NCBI RefSeq assembly: GCF_002873395.1
Contig: NZ_MCUV01000024.1
Coordinates: 186,001 to 250,000, forward strand
Length of the DNA stretch: 64,000 nucleotides
Direction: 5' to 3'
Source of the DNA: Vibrio sp. 10N.286.49.B3
Lineage (GTDB): Bacteria; Pseudomonadota; Gammaproteobacteria; Enterobacterales; Vibrionaceae
Shown here in pieces: positions 18,304 to 27,797 of the stretch (position 1 is the stretch's first letter; each line of letters opens with the position of its first letter). The notes beneath the pieces were generated by a model. It worked only from the letters and a program-made list of their open reading frames with translations. It was not told the DNA's origin and did not search any database. Position numbers and translations under genes: made by a program.

Positions 18304-18319
18304 GTTTCCAATAAGAAAC
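18304..18319. promoter_or_regulatory. Inverted repeat in the gcvH / regulator intergenic region
   Basis: GTTTC, six bases, then GAAAC form a compact palindrome midway between divergent gcvH and the XRE-cupin regulator. A second GAAACAATTTC-type pair overlaps it. It is a reasonable operator candidate for that regulator; binding is inferred only. Confidence 0.4.
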
Positions 18320-18431
18320 AATTTCTCTATTTTTACTGCTAAGTCACACTTTATGCACTTTCCTCGCTTTAATCTTAACGGTTATTTATGTAACAATGCA
18401 AAAATCAGAGTGCTATTGCCGTGAGGGATAT

Positions 18432-19055
18432 ATGTCAAAAGGCATCGATCAACCAGTATCATCTTTTCAATTAATTAAAGAGATGGGCGATCAAAATATA
18501 AAACCATTAAAACTGGGTGAGAAAATTAAAGAGATCCGCACCCAGTTAGGATTGACGTTAGAAGAAGCAAGTCAACGTACGGGGCTTGCTCGCTCAACCT
18601 TAAGTAAAATTGAGAATGAGCAGACATCGCCTACCTTCCAAGTCATGCAAAAACTGGCGCTGGGTTTAGAAATAAACATGCCACAACTATTTGATCCCCC
18701 AGTTAAAACCGCAGCTGTGGGGCGCAGAGACCTTACCCAGAAAGGAGAGGGTAAGCCACATCCGACTCCAACTTATGAGCATGAACTACTTGCAACCGCA
18801 TTATCGAACAAGCGCATGATGCCGTTTAAAACTCGTGTGCATGCTCGCGATTTTAAAGAGTATGAAGGTTGGGTAAGGCATGATGGTGAGGAATTCCTGC
18901 TAGTATTATCTGGAGAAATCCTCTTTTATTCAGAATTTTATGAGCCAATTAATATGAATGAAGGTGACAGTGTTTATTATGATGCCAATATGGGGCATGC
19001 GCTTGTTTCTGTCAGTTCTGAAGATGCACACATATTGTGGGTCACCGCGAAATAA
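18432..19055 (+). CDS. XRE-family regulator with C-terminal cupin domain
   Basis: A 207-residue regulator from the ATG at 18432, which has GAGGG 5 bp upstream; the longer frame from 18396 has no good ribosome site. An N-terminal HTH of the lambda-repressor type (LGLTLEEASQRTGLARSTLSKIENEQTSPTF, about residues 38-75) is joined to a cupin sensor domain (EGWVRHDGEEFLLVLSGEI ... MNEGDSVYYDANMGHALVS). This is the PuuR/SutR-like arrangement. It sits between the divergent gcvHP genes and gcvT, so control of glycine cleavage by an amino-acid-type ligand is likely. As I recall, other Vibrio second-chromosome gcv loci also carry such a regulator. Confidence 0.85.
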   Translation: MSKGIDQPVSSFQLIKEMGDQNIKPLKLGEKIKEIRTQLGLTLEEASQRTGLARSTLSKIENEQTSPTFQVMQKLALGLEINMPQLFDPPVKTAAVGRRDLTQKGEGKPHPTPTYEHELLATALSNKRMMPFKTRVHARDFKEYEGWVRHDGEEFLLVLSGEILFYSEFYEPINMNEGDSVYYDANMGHALVSVSSEDAHILWVTAK

Positions 19056-19263
19056 GTGAATAGATATTTTGCTCAATTCATTTTCTTTAAACGAAACCTC
19101 TAACCTATGCAGCCTGTTTTTCGCCCTTTATTATGTGTAACACTTGTTAATTTGGCGAAAAAAGGGCAGGCTTGTTTCTTATAGTGGATTTGACGATGTA
19201 GTGTCAACACCAGCCAAGGTTGCTCATTCGAGAGCAAGACTCAATAGTGAAATGGAGAACACA

Positions 19264-20394
19264 ATGATTCAACAACTCGATCAAGATCTGCTGCAGACAC
19301 CTTTGCATGCTCTGCATATTGAAGCGGGCGCAAAAATGGTGCCTTTTGCGGGTTATTCCATGCCGGTTCAATACCCTTTAGGTGTAAAGAAAGAGCATTT
19401 ACACTGCCGATCGTCTGCTGGATTATTTGATGTTTCACACATGGGGCAACTGCGTCTTCATGGAGAGGAAGCAGCAAAGGCATTAGAGACCTTAGTACCT
19501 GTTGATATTGTTGACCTTCCTGTTGGTAAGCAGCGTTATGCATTTTTTACCAATCCACAAGGCGGAATACGCGATGATTTAATGGTTGCTAACCTTGGTG
19601 ATCACCTTTTTGTGGTGGTGAATGCCGCTTGTAAGGCGCAGGACATTGCCCATCTACAGTTTAACCTACCTGCAGGCGTAGCCGTTGAAGTGGTTGAAAA
19701 TAGAGCGTTACTTGCTTTGCAGGGACCAAAAGCGGCTGAGGTTTTAGCTCGCTTACACCCAGCAGTACAAGATATGGTTTTCATGGATGTTAAAACACTG
19801 AATATTGCCGGTGTTGAATGCATTGTTAGTCGTAGTGGCTATACCGGTGAAGATGGCTATGAAATTTCAGTACCCGAAGAGCATGCAGCATCAGTAGCTT
19901 GTCAGTTAACGGATTTCGATGAGGTTGAGTGGATTGGATTAGGAGCTCGTGATTCATTGCGCTTAGAGTGTGGATTATGCTTATACGGTCATGATTTAGA
20001 TGAGACAACAACACCGGTTGAGGCGAGCCTTTTATGGGCAATCAGCCCTGTGCGTCGTGCTGGTGGAGAAAGAGAAGGTGGCTTCCCAGGTGCTGATGTC
20101 ATTTTAAATCAGATTATGACTAAAGAAGTCGCTCGTAAGCGTGTCGGTCTGGTGGGTCAAACCAAAGCTCCTGTTCGTGAAGGTGTCGAGTTATTTGATG
20201 CACAAGATAATAAGGTTGGCGTCGTGACCAGTGGAACCGCAGGCCCAACGGCTGGAAAACCAGTATCAATGGCTTATGTTCATACCGATTTCGCAGCACT
20301 AGGCAGTGAAGTATTTGCTTTGGTTCGAGGCAAAAAACTGCCAATGGTCGTTGAAAAAATGCCATTTGTTGCTCAGCGTTATTATCGTGGTTAG
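19264..20394 (+). CDS. gcvT: Aminomethyltransferase, glycine cleavage T-protein
   Basis: GcvT releases ammonia from the aminomethyl-lipoyl arm of GcvH and moves the carbon to tetrahydrofolate, giving 5,10-methylene-THF. Recognisable are TPLHALHIEAGAKMVPFAGYSMPVQY, AGLFDVSHMGQ, SRSGYTGEDGYEISVPEEHA and GLGARDSLRLECGLCLYGHDLDE. I take the ATG at 19264 (MIQQLDQDL), preceded by GGAG at 19255, giving 376 residues. The longer frame from 19144 would add 40 residues that do not look like the family. Here gcvT is separated from gcvHP by the regulator and transcribed the other way. The 208 bp upstream contain an imperfect inverted repeat (about 19109-19126 with 19155-19173) but no glycine-riboswitch core that I can find. 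Confidence 0.96.
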   Translation: MIQQLDQDLLQTPLHALHIEAGAKMVPFAGYSMPVQYPLGVKKEHLHCRSSAGLFDVSHMGQLRLHGEEAAKALETLVPVDIVDLPVGKQRYAFFTNPQGGIRDDLMVANLGDHLFVVVNAACKAQDIAHLQFNLPAGVAVEVVENRALLALQGPKAAEVLARLHPAVQDMVFMDVKTLNIAGVECIVSRSGYTGEDGYEISVPEEHAASVACQLTDFDEVEWIGLGARDSLRLECGLCLYGHDLDETTTPVEASLLWAISPVRRAGGEREGGFPGADVILNQIMTKEVARKRVGLVGQTKAPVREGVELFDAQDNKVGVVTSGTAGPTAGKPVSMAYVHTDFAALGSEVFALVRGKKLPMVVEKMPFVAQRYYRG

Positions 20395-20490
20395 TCGCTT
20401 TTCATCACGACTTCATGCCTAAAATAGTTGGGAGATGTCTCAATTAGGTGTATAACGTAGGTGAATTAGAACAAAGTTAGCGAGAAAACA

Positions 20491-20829
20491 ATGAAACTAG
20501 AAAAGTTAGAAAATAAAAACCGTCGTATTCGTAAGAAATTATTCTTAGGTGAATTTGCAATTTTAGGCTTCGAAATTAGCTGTAAAACATCCATTACTGA
20601 TTTCGCTCAATACGATACCTTTGTTGATGATTTCATTGATTATATCGATAGCATTGGTCTGTGCTTTGGTGGTGGTGGCTTAGAGCTTTTTGAAGGTTTC
20701 CTATGTTCAATCGAACGCTACCGCTCTGCGACAGAAGAAGAGAAGCAACAAGTTTTAACATGGTTAGAGAACCGTGAAGAAGTACAAAGCGTAACCGTAA
20801 GTGAACTGGTTGACGCAAATTACTTCTAA
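20491..20829 (+). CDS. yggL: YggL-family protein (DUF469)
   Basis: A 112-residue protein with the family pattern NRRIRKKLFLGEFAILGFE near the N-terminus and SIGLCFGGGGLELFEGFL in the middle. YggL has been reported to associate with the 50S ribosomal subunit, so a role in ribosome assembly or function is possible; this comes from family knowledge, not from the sequence here. It stands alone between gcvT and zwf with its own strong terminator. Confidence 0.85.
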   Translation: MKLEKLENKNRRIRKKLFLGEFAILGFEISCKTSITDFAQYDTFVDDFIDYIDSIGLCFGGGGLELFEGFLCSIERYRSATEEEKQQVLTWLENREEVQSVTVSELVDANYF

Positions 20830-20870
20830 TGAAATTTATCAGTAATTATTGATGTAACTTATCAATAAAG

Positions 20871-20908
20871 AAAAAGGCAGTTTAGATTTTCGTCTAAACT
20901 GCCTTTTT
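20871..20908 (+). terminator. Rho-independent terminator after yggL
   Basis: A perfect 16-bp stem (AAAAAGGCAGTTTAGA with TCTAAACTGCCTTTTT) around a 6-base loop, ending in a T-run. Confidence 0.93.
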
Positions 20909-21054
20909 TTGTTTAAAATCCAATCAATTTAAGGTGTTACCTATTAGTCTGATAGGTAATATCGAATATCGCAAAAAACCATAAATGGTACTATTCTCTA
21001 TTATCAGCAGCACAGATTATAACTGCAGCGTTCTGTTTTTTATGGGAATATAAT

Positions 21055-22557
21055 ATGGTTAAGCCAGAAAATAATACGATTGTTATTTTTGGAGCGTCAG
21101 GCGATTTGACTCACCGAAAATTAATACCCGCTCTATACCATTTATACGCAAATGGACTTCTTCCTGATGATTTCGCAATCATTGGTGTTAGCCGTACAGT
21201 TTACAGCGATATCGACTTTCGAAGCTACTTAAAAACAGCATTAATTAAAAGTGAAAAAGTAGTTGAAGAGACCCTCGAAAGGTTTTGTAACCATCTATAT
21301 TATCAAGCATTGAACACCTCAGACTCGGCAGAATATGCTCAATTAAAAGTTCGTTTAGAAGTGTTAGGTGAAAAACACAATACGCAAGGTAATACTGTTT
21401 ACTATATGGCGACACCACCAAGTTTGTACGGTGTTATTCCTGAATGTTTAGGTGCGCATGGTTTAAACAGTGAAGCTCATGGATGGAAAAACCTGATAGT
21501 AGAAAAACCATTTGGCTATGATCTTGCCTCTGCGAATGAGCTCGATGAGCGTATTCATGCGCATTTCTCAGAGAAACAAATCTATCGTATCGATCATTAT
21601 CTTGGTAAAGAAACGGTACAAAACTTACTCGTTTTTCGCTTTGCTAATGGCATGTTTGAGCCACTTTGGAATCGCAACTTCATTGATTATGTCGAAATTA
21701 CAGCCGCTGAATCACTAGGCGTTGAAGAGCGTGGTGGTTATTACGATGGCGCAGGTGCGGTTCGTGATATGTTCCAAAACCATTTACTGCAAGTACTCGC
21801 AATGGTGGGTATGGAATCACCTGCCGCAATCAATGCAGATTCGATTCGCGATGAAGTCGTTAAAGTCATGCAAAGTTTCCAACCACTTTCCGAGCAAGAT
21901 CTGCAGAAAAATCTAGTGCTAGGTCAATATACCGATTCGACAGTAAGAGGTGAGCATTTCCCTGGTTACCGTGAAGAAAATGGTGTAGCGGATGATTCTC
22001 GTACTGAAACTTACGTCGGTCTTAAAATGTTTATTCAGAATTGGCGTTGGAACGGTGTGCCATTTTACGTGCGCACGGGGAAACGGCTGCCAACTCGCGT
22101 AACGGAAGTTGTTATTCATTTTAAACAAACCCCTCACCCAGTCTTTGGTAAAAATGCACCAGAGAATAAGCTTATTATCCGCATTCAACCAGATGAGGGT
22201 ATCTTGATGAGCTTTGGTCTTAAAAAACCAGGAGCGGGCTTCGAAGCAGAAGAAGTGTCGATGGATTTTCATTATGGCGATTTGGCTGAAACGAACATGC
22301 TAACGGCCTATGAGCGTTTAATCCTTGATTGTATGAAAGGCGATGCGACGCTCTTTGCTCGTAGCGATGCAGTGAAAGCATGTTGGCGATTTGTTCAGCC
22401 AATTTTAGACTACAAAGCACAGCCTGAGCACCTTTTTGGTTATGCCGCTGGAACATGGGGACCAAAAGAAGCCGATGAGCTGATCAATAGCGATCAACAA
22501 CGTCAATGGCGCTTCCCGTGTAAGAACTTAACCAACACTGATTATTGCGAGTTATAA
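21055..22557 (+). CDS. zwf: Glucose-6-phosphate 1-dehydrogenase
   Basis: The first enzyme of the oxidative pentose phosphate and Entner-Doudoroff routes; it oxidises glucose-6-phosphate to 6-phosphogluconolactone with NADP+. It has 500 residues, the nucleotide-binding motif [11 protein letters not shown] at 13-23 and the substrate-binding signature RIDHYLGKE at 178-186. It heads the zwf-pgl-gnd operon: pgl starts 4 bp after its stop. A small inverted repeat (TTACCTAT 20937-20944 with ATAGGTAA 20952-20959) lies about 100 bp upstream and could be regulatory. No obvious HexR site was found. Confidence 0.98.
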   Translation: MVKPENNTIVIFGASGDLTHRKLIPALYHLYANGLLPDDFAIIGVSRTVYSDIDFRSYLKTALIKSEKVVEETLERFCNHLYYQALNTSDSAEYAQLKVRLEVLGEKHNTQGNTVYYMATPPSLYGVIPECLGAHGLNSEAHGWKNLIVEKPFGYDLASANELDERIHAHFSEKQIYRIDHYLGKETVQNLLVFRFANGMFEPLWNRNFIDYVEITAAESLGVEERGGYYDGAGAVRDMFQNHLLQVLAMVGMESPAAINADSIRDEVVKVMQSFQPLSEQDLQKNLVLGQYTDSTVRGEHFPGYREENGVADDSRTETYVGLKMFIQNWRWNGVPFYVRTGKRLPTRVTEVVIHFKQTPHPVFGKNAPENKLIIRIQPDEGILMSFGLKKPGAGFEAEEVSMDFHYGDLAETNMLTAYERLILDCMKGDATLFARSDAVKACWRFVQPILDYKAQPEHLFGYAAGTWGPKEADELINSDQQRQWRFPCKNLTNTDYCEL

Positions 22558-22561
22558 GCCA

Positions 22562-23284
22562 ATGAAATTTCATGTATTTGAAACGCCAGAGTTCGTTGTC
22601 GACTCTTTAGCTCAAACCATGTTGGAGTTGAGTCAGCAAGAGCACCCTGTACATATCTCACTTTCAGGTGGCAGTACCCCAAAGCTGTTATTTAAACGGC
22701 TCGCTCAAGCACCATTTGCAGAGCAGGTAGTCTGGTCTAACTTACATTTTTGGTGGGGAGATGAACGTTGTGTTGCGCCGACTCACCCAGAAAGTAATTT
22801 TGGTGAAGCGAATGAATTGCTATTTAAACATATCGCACTCCCTGTAGAGAACATTCATCGTATCCGTGGTGAAGATGACCCTCAAAAAGAAGTAGAACGT
22901 TTTGCACAAGAGATGCAACGAGTTGTCCCACAAAGTCATGGGTTACCTAAATTTGATTGGATCTTACTTGGTATGGGAACCGATGGGCATACCGCATCAC
23001 TTTTCCCTCATCAAACGGATTTTGCTGATCCTTCGTTGGCAATTATTGCGAGACATCCAGACAGTCAACAGCAACGCATTTCGAAAACAGCGGGTGTGAT
23101 TGAAAATGCTGAACGTATTACTTATTTAGTTTTAGGTGAGAGTAAAGCAAGTGTGATCCAAGAAATTCATGACAAGCCTGCAGGAGAACTACCATACCCT
23201 GCAGCAAAAGTTCAGGCCAAGTTCGGTCATACACAGTGGTTTTTAGATGCTGCTGCGGCAAAAGAATTAGTGAAAGGAGAGTAA
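22562..23284 (+). CDS. pgl: 6-phosphogluconolactonase
   Basis: A 240-residue DevB/SOL-type lactonase that hydrolyses 6-phosphogluconolactone to 6-phosphogluconate. Family motifs are LSGGSTPKLLF at 34-44, NLHFWWGDERCV and LGMGTDGHTASLFP. It sits 4 bp after zwf and 1 bp before gnd, so all three are almost certainly one transcript with coupled translation. Confidence 0.96.
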   Translation: MKFHVFETPEFVVDSLAQTMLELSQQEHPVHISLSGGSTPKLLFKRLAQAPFAEQVVWSNLHFWWGDERCVAPTHPESNFGEANELLFKHIALPVENIHRIRGEDDPQKEVERFAQEMQRVVPQSHGLPKFDWILLGMGTDGHTASLFPHQTDFADPSLAIIARHPDSQQQRISKTAGVIENAERITYLVLGESKASVIQEIHDKPAGELPYPAAKVQAKFGHTQWFLDAAAAKELVKGE

Positions 23285-23285
23285 A

Positions 23286-24734
23286 ATGAAAGGTGATATT
23301 GGTGTAATTGGTTTGGCTGTAATGGGGCAAAATCTGATTTTAAACATGAATGATCATGGATTTAAAGTCGTTGCATTTAACCGAACGGTTGCCAAAGTGG
23401 ACGAGTTCCTAGCAGGGCCTGCACAAGGAACAAATATTATCGGCGCTTCTTCACTAGAAGATCTGGTTGCTAAGCTTGAATCTCCTCGCAAAGTCATGTT
23501 GATGGTGCGAGCAGGTGAAGTAGTTGATCACTTTATCGATAGCTTAGTGCCATTGCTTGATAAAGGTGACATCATTATTGATGGAGGTAATTCTAACTAC
23601 CCAGACACTAACCGCCGTGTTGCTGATCTTGAAGCAAAAGGTATTCACTTTGTGGGCACCGGCGTTTCTGGTGGTGAAGAAGGTGCACGTTTTGGCCCTT
23701 CAATCATGCCAGGCGGTTCGCCAGAAGCGTGGGCGCATGTTAAGCCTATATTCCAAGCGATTTCAGCGAAAACAGAGCAAGGTGAAGCGTGTTGTGATTG
23801 GGTTGGTAAAGATGGTTCCGGTCACTTTGTTAAAATGGTCCATAATGGCATTGAATATGGCGACATGCAGCTAATTAGTGAAGCCTACCACTTTATGAAA
23901 GAGGGTTTAGGTCTGTCTTATGATGAGATGCAAGCCATTTTTGCAGAATGGAACTCAACGGAATTAAATAGTTACCTTGTTGAAATTACAGCGGATATTT
24001 TAGGTTATCGCGATGAAGACGGTGAGCCACTGTTAGAGAAAATATTAGACACTGCAGGTCAAAAGGGTACGGGTAAATGGACAGGGATTAATGCCTTAGA
24101 TTTAGGGATACCTCTAACCTTAATTACCGAATCGGTTTTTGCGCGTTGTCTTTCAGCGATTAAAGATCAACGTATCGAAGCGGAACAACTATTTGCTAAA
24201 ACTATCCAGCCTATTTCAGGAGATAAAAAAGAGTGGGTTGATGCGCTACGTCAGGCCTTACTCGCATCGAAAATTATCTCTTATGCGCAAGGCTTTATGC
24301 TTATCCGTGAAGCCTCAGAAGAGAATAACTGGTCATTGAACTACGGTAATGTCGCATTGATGTGGCGTGGTGGTTGTATTATACGTAGTGCTTTCTTAGG
24401 CAACATCCGTGATGCATACGATGCAAACCCTGATGTTCAATTCTTAGGCTCTGATCCATATTTCAAAGATATCTTAGCCGAGAGTTTACCAGCATGGCGT
24501 AAAGTAGCATCGAAAGCGATGGAAGTTGGATTACCAATGCCAACCATGACTTCAGCCCTGACTTTCCTTGATGGCTATACGACAGCACGCTTACCGGCCA
24601 ATATGATCCAAGCACAACGAGATTACTTTGGTGCCCATACTTATGAGCGTCTAGATAAACCTCGTGGACAATTCTTCCATACTAACTGGACGGGAACCGG
24701 TGGTGATACGGCTTCTACCACGTATGATGTTTAA
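23286..24734 (+). CDS. gnd: 6-phosphogluconate dehydrogenase, decarboxylating
   Basis: The enzyme converts 6-phosphogluconate to ribulose-5-phosphate, CO2 and NADPH. It has 482 residues, the NADP-binding GLAVMGQN at 9-16, the signature GTGVSGGEEGARFGPSIMPGG and the catalytic lysine K183 in GHFVKMVHNGIEYGDM. The start follows AAAGGAGAGTAAA, which overlaps the end of pgl. It is the last gene of the operon. Confidence 0.98.
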   Translation: MKGDIGVIGLAVMGQNLILNMNDHGFKVVAFNRTVAKVDEFLAGPAQGTNIIGASSLEDLVAKLESPRKVMLMVRAGEVVDHFIDSLVPLLDKGDIIIDGGNSNYPDTNRRVADLEAKGIHFVGTGVSGGEEGARFGPSIMPGGSPEAWAHVKPIFQAISAKTEQGEACCDWVGKDGSGHFVKMVHNGIEYGDMQLISEAYHFMKEGLGLSYDEMQAIFAEWNSTELNSYLVEITADILGYRDEDGEPLLEKILDTAGQKGTGKWTGINALDLGIPLTLITESVFARCLSAIKDQRIEAEQLFAKTIQPISGDKKEWVDALRQALLASKIISYAQGFMLIREASEENNWSLNYGNVALMWRGGCIIRSAFLGNIRDAYDANPDVQFLGSDPYFKDILAESLPAWRKVASKAMEVGLPMPTMTSALTFLDGYTTARLPANMIQAQRDYFGAHTYERLDKPRGQFFHTNWTGTGGDTASTTYDV

Positions 24735-24754
24735 TACATAACCGTTCGATCAAA

Positions 24755-24813
24755 AAGGCCTCAAGCTATCTCTGTATTTTTAATGAATAAAATAGAGGTG
24801 AACTTGAGGTCTT
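24755..24813. terminator. Hairpin between gnd and the convergent hypothetical gene
   Basis: AAGGCCTCAAG at 24755-24765 pairs with CTTGAGGTCTT at 24803-24813, with a long 37-base loop that can itself pair (CTATCTCT with AGAGGTGA, partly). It probably ends transcription from both sides. Confidence 0.55.
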
Positions 24814-24827
24814 TATATATCAGTAAA

Positions 24828-25277
24828 TTAAGCTTCTTTATCACTTAACTCTGCGTAGTAATGCAACAATTCCGTTAACTCTTTTACCCAGCCTAATGCG
24901 CTATTTGGCATGTTTTGCACAATCACTTCAACTTTTTCACAGTGCTGTTCTAGTGTGATCGCTTCTTCTAAATTGAAAGAAATAGAGTAGAAGTGCCATA
25001 GCAGTAGACGCGTCATACGTTGAATATTTTGCTGTGAATTATCCGATTGTGAAAATGCTAAAGGAATTTCACTAATCGCAATTGCCGTCATGCGTAACAA
25101 AGCATCGAACTTTACCGATTGCATTCTTTCTGCGCTATCAACTTCTTCTTGGTCAAAGGTAAAAAGCTCTGTCATCGTCTCTTCAGGCACTAAACGATGG
25201 ATCATACGCAAGCTAAATTCTTCGAGCTCATGACGAGGCATGGTAAGTAAGCAGTTTAAAGTATAGTCACGTAGCAT
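24828..25277 (-). CDS. Conserved hypothetical protein, 149 residues
   Basis: I do not recognise a domain. The protein is predicted to be all-helical, soluble and acidic, with no signal peptide. It carries MLRDYTLNCLLTMPRHELEEFSLRMIHRLVP at the N-terminus, a long helical centre and a C-terminal LGWVKELTELLHYYAEL. It lies convergent to the zwf operon and is a single-gene unit. The sequence is a clear open frame without rivals, so it is very likely real. Confidence 0.7.
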   Translation of the reverse strand: MLRDYTLNCLLTMPRHELEEFSLRMIHRLVPEETMTELFTFDQEEVDSAERMQSVKFDALLRMTAIAISEIPLAFSQSDNSQQNIQRMTRLLLWHFYSISFNLEEAITLEQHCEKVEVIVQNMPNSALGWVKELTELLHYYAELSDKEA

Positions 25278-25419
25278 AGTATTCTCAGAACAATAAAAGG
25301 TCGGCTAGTTTACTCTTTAATCGTGATCTTGAATAGATCGCCGATGGATTCTTGTTTTATGATTTTGAGTGGTATGAGGGTCATTACTTAGTCAAACTTG
25401 TGGAGTCGTCGATCAAAAA

Positions 25420-25447
25420 AGCCCTGAGTCATTGCTGGCTCAGGGCT
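25420..25447 (-). terminator. Terminator of the metallophosphoesterase gene
   Basis: AGCCCTGAG and CTCAGGGCT form a 9-bp stem around a 10-base loop. On the minus strand it is followed by a run of six T, 21 bp after the stop codon. Confidence 0.9.
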
Positions 25448-25467
25448 CAATAATTAATACTTAGTAA

Positions 25468-27516
25468 TTAAAATAGCTTGTTACCAGCCATATCTTCAAT
25501 CGTATTTGCTTTAAGATCGATATAGAAGTGATCAGCAGGCTGAGCATTGCTAAATTGATGATAGATACGAGCTAATGCGGCAAAACGGGTATGTAGAACG
25601 TGTAAATTAACATCTGCTAGTTGCATTCCGCCACCGCTTGATGGGTTTGCATTAACGTAATCGCTAGCCCAATCAATATTTTCAAGGTCGCCATCTGCAT
25701 CGTTATGCTTAAATAGTTCCATCGCAATCTTAATTGGAACTAGGATTTGGTAATCGACATCTTGGAATGCAAGTTCATCACCATTACGTTGATAAAGCGT
25801 CGCTAAACAAATTTGTTCAAAGCCAACTTGCATCATTTGCTTACGCTCAAGCAGGAACCCACTGATGTGAGCTTCAATTGTCTCTAATGCTTGCTCTGCT
25901 TCATCTTTGTGACCTAGGCTATCCATTAAAGTGATAATCTCGTCATTCGTTGCTTCAGCGGTCATTGCTGGTAGTAGTTGCTGAACTTCACTCTGGGTTA
26001 GGTTGCTTTCAAACGCGGATAGCATCATTAACCAATATAGTGGTGTTTGCAGTTCAAATAACTGAGTAATATCAGCACCCCAGCCAGCTTTTAGTCGCAT
26101 GTGCATTAAGACATCAAGGTGACGGAACATAAAGTCACGGTAATCTGTTGCTTCAAGCATTTTTTCCCATTGCACATCAGCGCCGACCCACTCACGGTGT
26201 GATTTTTCATTCTCGTAGTATGGGAATAAAGCATCAAAATCATTCACGTGCTCAAGAGTTTTCGTTTCAACTTCAAATAGTGAAGATGAATGGCAAGTCA
26301 CGACTTTATAAGAAGGAGTATAGGCAGCAAGAGATGGCGCTTGAATATTAATTAATGTATCGCCATTGTCGTTGCTATGTACTGCCGTATCGTTTACGTG
26401 AATATGACCACCAAAGTGCAGTTTTACACCCGTTGCAATAACTTGCTCAGCGGTATCATGAGAAGGTACACGTGTGTTGTTGTACGAACCATCGTTGAAG
26501 ACGTAGTAGAAGTCATTCGCACTGTTGTTCAGGTACTCAGTAGCAGGGTAGTGACTGAATACAACGAGAGTTTTGCCTTCTTGCTCAGCACGAGCGGTAA
26601 CATCAGCAAGCCATTCCATAACTTGAGGCTTATATTTCTTACCTTCTTCCCAACCAACAGAGGCATGGCTCCAGTCGCTACCATCAGCATTAGGGAAGTA
26701 AATATTCATATCAACAGAAACAATCCATAGACCTTTTACTGGTTCAGCTAGGTATGAAGAGTCTGGACACCAGAAAGATTCATTTGTGTCATCTTTAGTG
26801 ATATATAAGCCGCGGTCTTCGTATAGATCGCTCGCCCATGGCGTTTCGTAGTGAACGTAGCTAGGCTTGTTTTGGAATCCATATTGACCTAAAAGATCAA
26901 ACATTTCTTTATAGCCTGATCCCCACATACCTTGGGTTACATGTTGACCGATCACGACATTGTTTGGTGTGAAGCCTCGGTTTTCATCACTGGTTACTTC
27001 GATACTAGCACCGTTAGCGTCAAGGAAACGTTTGCTTTCGTTGCGACCAAAAGGACGAACAGGGTCGTGGTTGCCATTAGTTAGGAAAAACTCAAAGCCA
27101 TATTTTTCAATGTAAGGTTCAACGACACGGTTAAAACCTTTTAGTGTGTCCATTTGGCCTTCATCAGAGAAGTCACCTAATAGACAGATATATTTAACGC
27201 CTTGCTCACCAAGTTCTTCTAGTGCAGAGATGAAAGCGAAGTAGTTCTCGTTGAACATACGAGTTGATTCACAAGAGTCTTGTAAGCTACGAATTGTAAC
27301 TTCAGCGTTATGCTTACCGAACTCAAAATCTCCGAAAATATCATGAAAATGAACATCAGCAAGCATGGCAACTTGAACGCCAGAAATATCCACGTACTCA
27401 TCATCGCTTGAGCTGCTATTACAAGCTGTTAATAGTGGACCTGCCGCCGCAACGGTAGCAACTTTTGCTGAGCCGCTCAAAAAAGAACGACGAGAAATAG
27501 CCTTGTTCATTGTCAT
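25468..27516 (-). CDS. Tat-exported calcineurin-type metallophosphoesterase, putative lipoprotein
   Basis: A 682-residue protein from the ATG at 27516, which has AAGGAG 7 bp upstream; the longer frame to 27558 lacks a ribosome site. The N-terminus holds a twin-arginine signal SRRSFLSG, and LLTAC is a possible lipobox. The first half is a calcineurin-like phosphoesterase with the full metal set: LADVHFHD, LGDFSDEG, NGNHDP, FSHYP and GGHIHVND. The second half is a long helical region without a motif I know. It should act outside the inner membrane on phosphate esters or nucleotides. A second exported phosphoesterase-type gene lies just upstream on the same strand, separated by a terminator. Confidence 0.87.
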   Translation of the reverse strand: MTMNKAISRRSFLSGSAKVATVAAAGPLLTACNSSSSDDEYVDISGVQVAMLADVHFHDIFGDFEFGKHNAEVTIRSLQDSCESTRMFNENYFAFISALEELGEQGVKYICLLGDFSDEGQMDTLKGFNRVVEPYIEKYGFEFFLTNGNHDPVRPFGRNESKRFLDANGASIEVTSDENRGFTPNNVVIGQHVTQGMWGSGYKEMFDLLGQYGFQNKPSYVHYETPWASDLYEDRGLYITKDDTNESFWCPDSSYLAEPVKGLWIVSVDMNIYFPNADGSDWSHASVGWEEGKKYKPQVMEWLADVTARAEQEGKTLVVFSHYPATEYLNNSANDFYYVFNDGSYNNTRVPSHDTAEQVIATGVKLHFGGHIHVNDTAVHSNDNGDTLINIQAPSLAAYTPSYKVVTCHSSSLFEVETKTLEHVNDFDALFPYYENEKSHREWVGADVQWEKMLEATDYRDFMFRHLDVLMHMRLKAGWGADITQLFELQTPLYWLMMLSAFESNLTQSEVQQLLPAMTAEATNDEIITLMDSLGHKDEAEQALETIEAHISGFLLERKQMMQVGFEQICLATLYQRNGDELAFQDVDYQILVPIKIAMELFKHNDADGDLENIDWASDYVNANPSSGGGMQLADVNLHVLHTRFAALARIYHQFSNAQPADHFYIDLKANTIEDMAGNKLF

Positions 27517-27712
27517 CTTGTTACTCCTTAAAAAATTCAAGGCTAAAGTAGTCGGCAAAGATGACAGAAAATGTAGATTCTTATTTCAAAAATATTAACT
27601 TACATAAGTATCTATTTTTATTGCATAGGTAGTAACTGATAGATTACATTTTTTAATGAGGTGTTAACTAAATTCAAAGGGGTTTGAGAATTTGAGTAGT
27701 AAATAGTGAAAG

Positions 27713-27738
27713 AAAGCCTCAAAGAGAAATGAGGCTTT
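27713..27738 (-). terminator. Terminator of the EEP-family gene
   Basis: AAAGCCTCA and TGAGGCTTT form a 9-bp stem with an 8-base loop in the gap after the minus-strand gene ending at 27798. A short T/C-rich tail follows on that strand. Confidence 0.7.
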
Positions 27739-27797
27739 TATTGGAGAGAATTTGTTTTTCTTAGTGCAGTCGTTCTATTTTTTCACTAAAAAGAGGA

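Noticed and set aside
19056-19263. Possible glycine riboswitch upstream of gcvT
   Set aside because: Gcv genes in Vibrio can be riboswitch-controlled, but I could not find the conserved aptamer core segments; only an imperfect inverted repeat is present.
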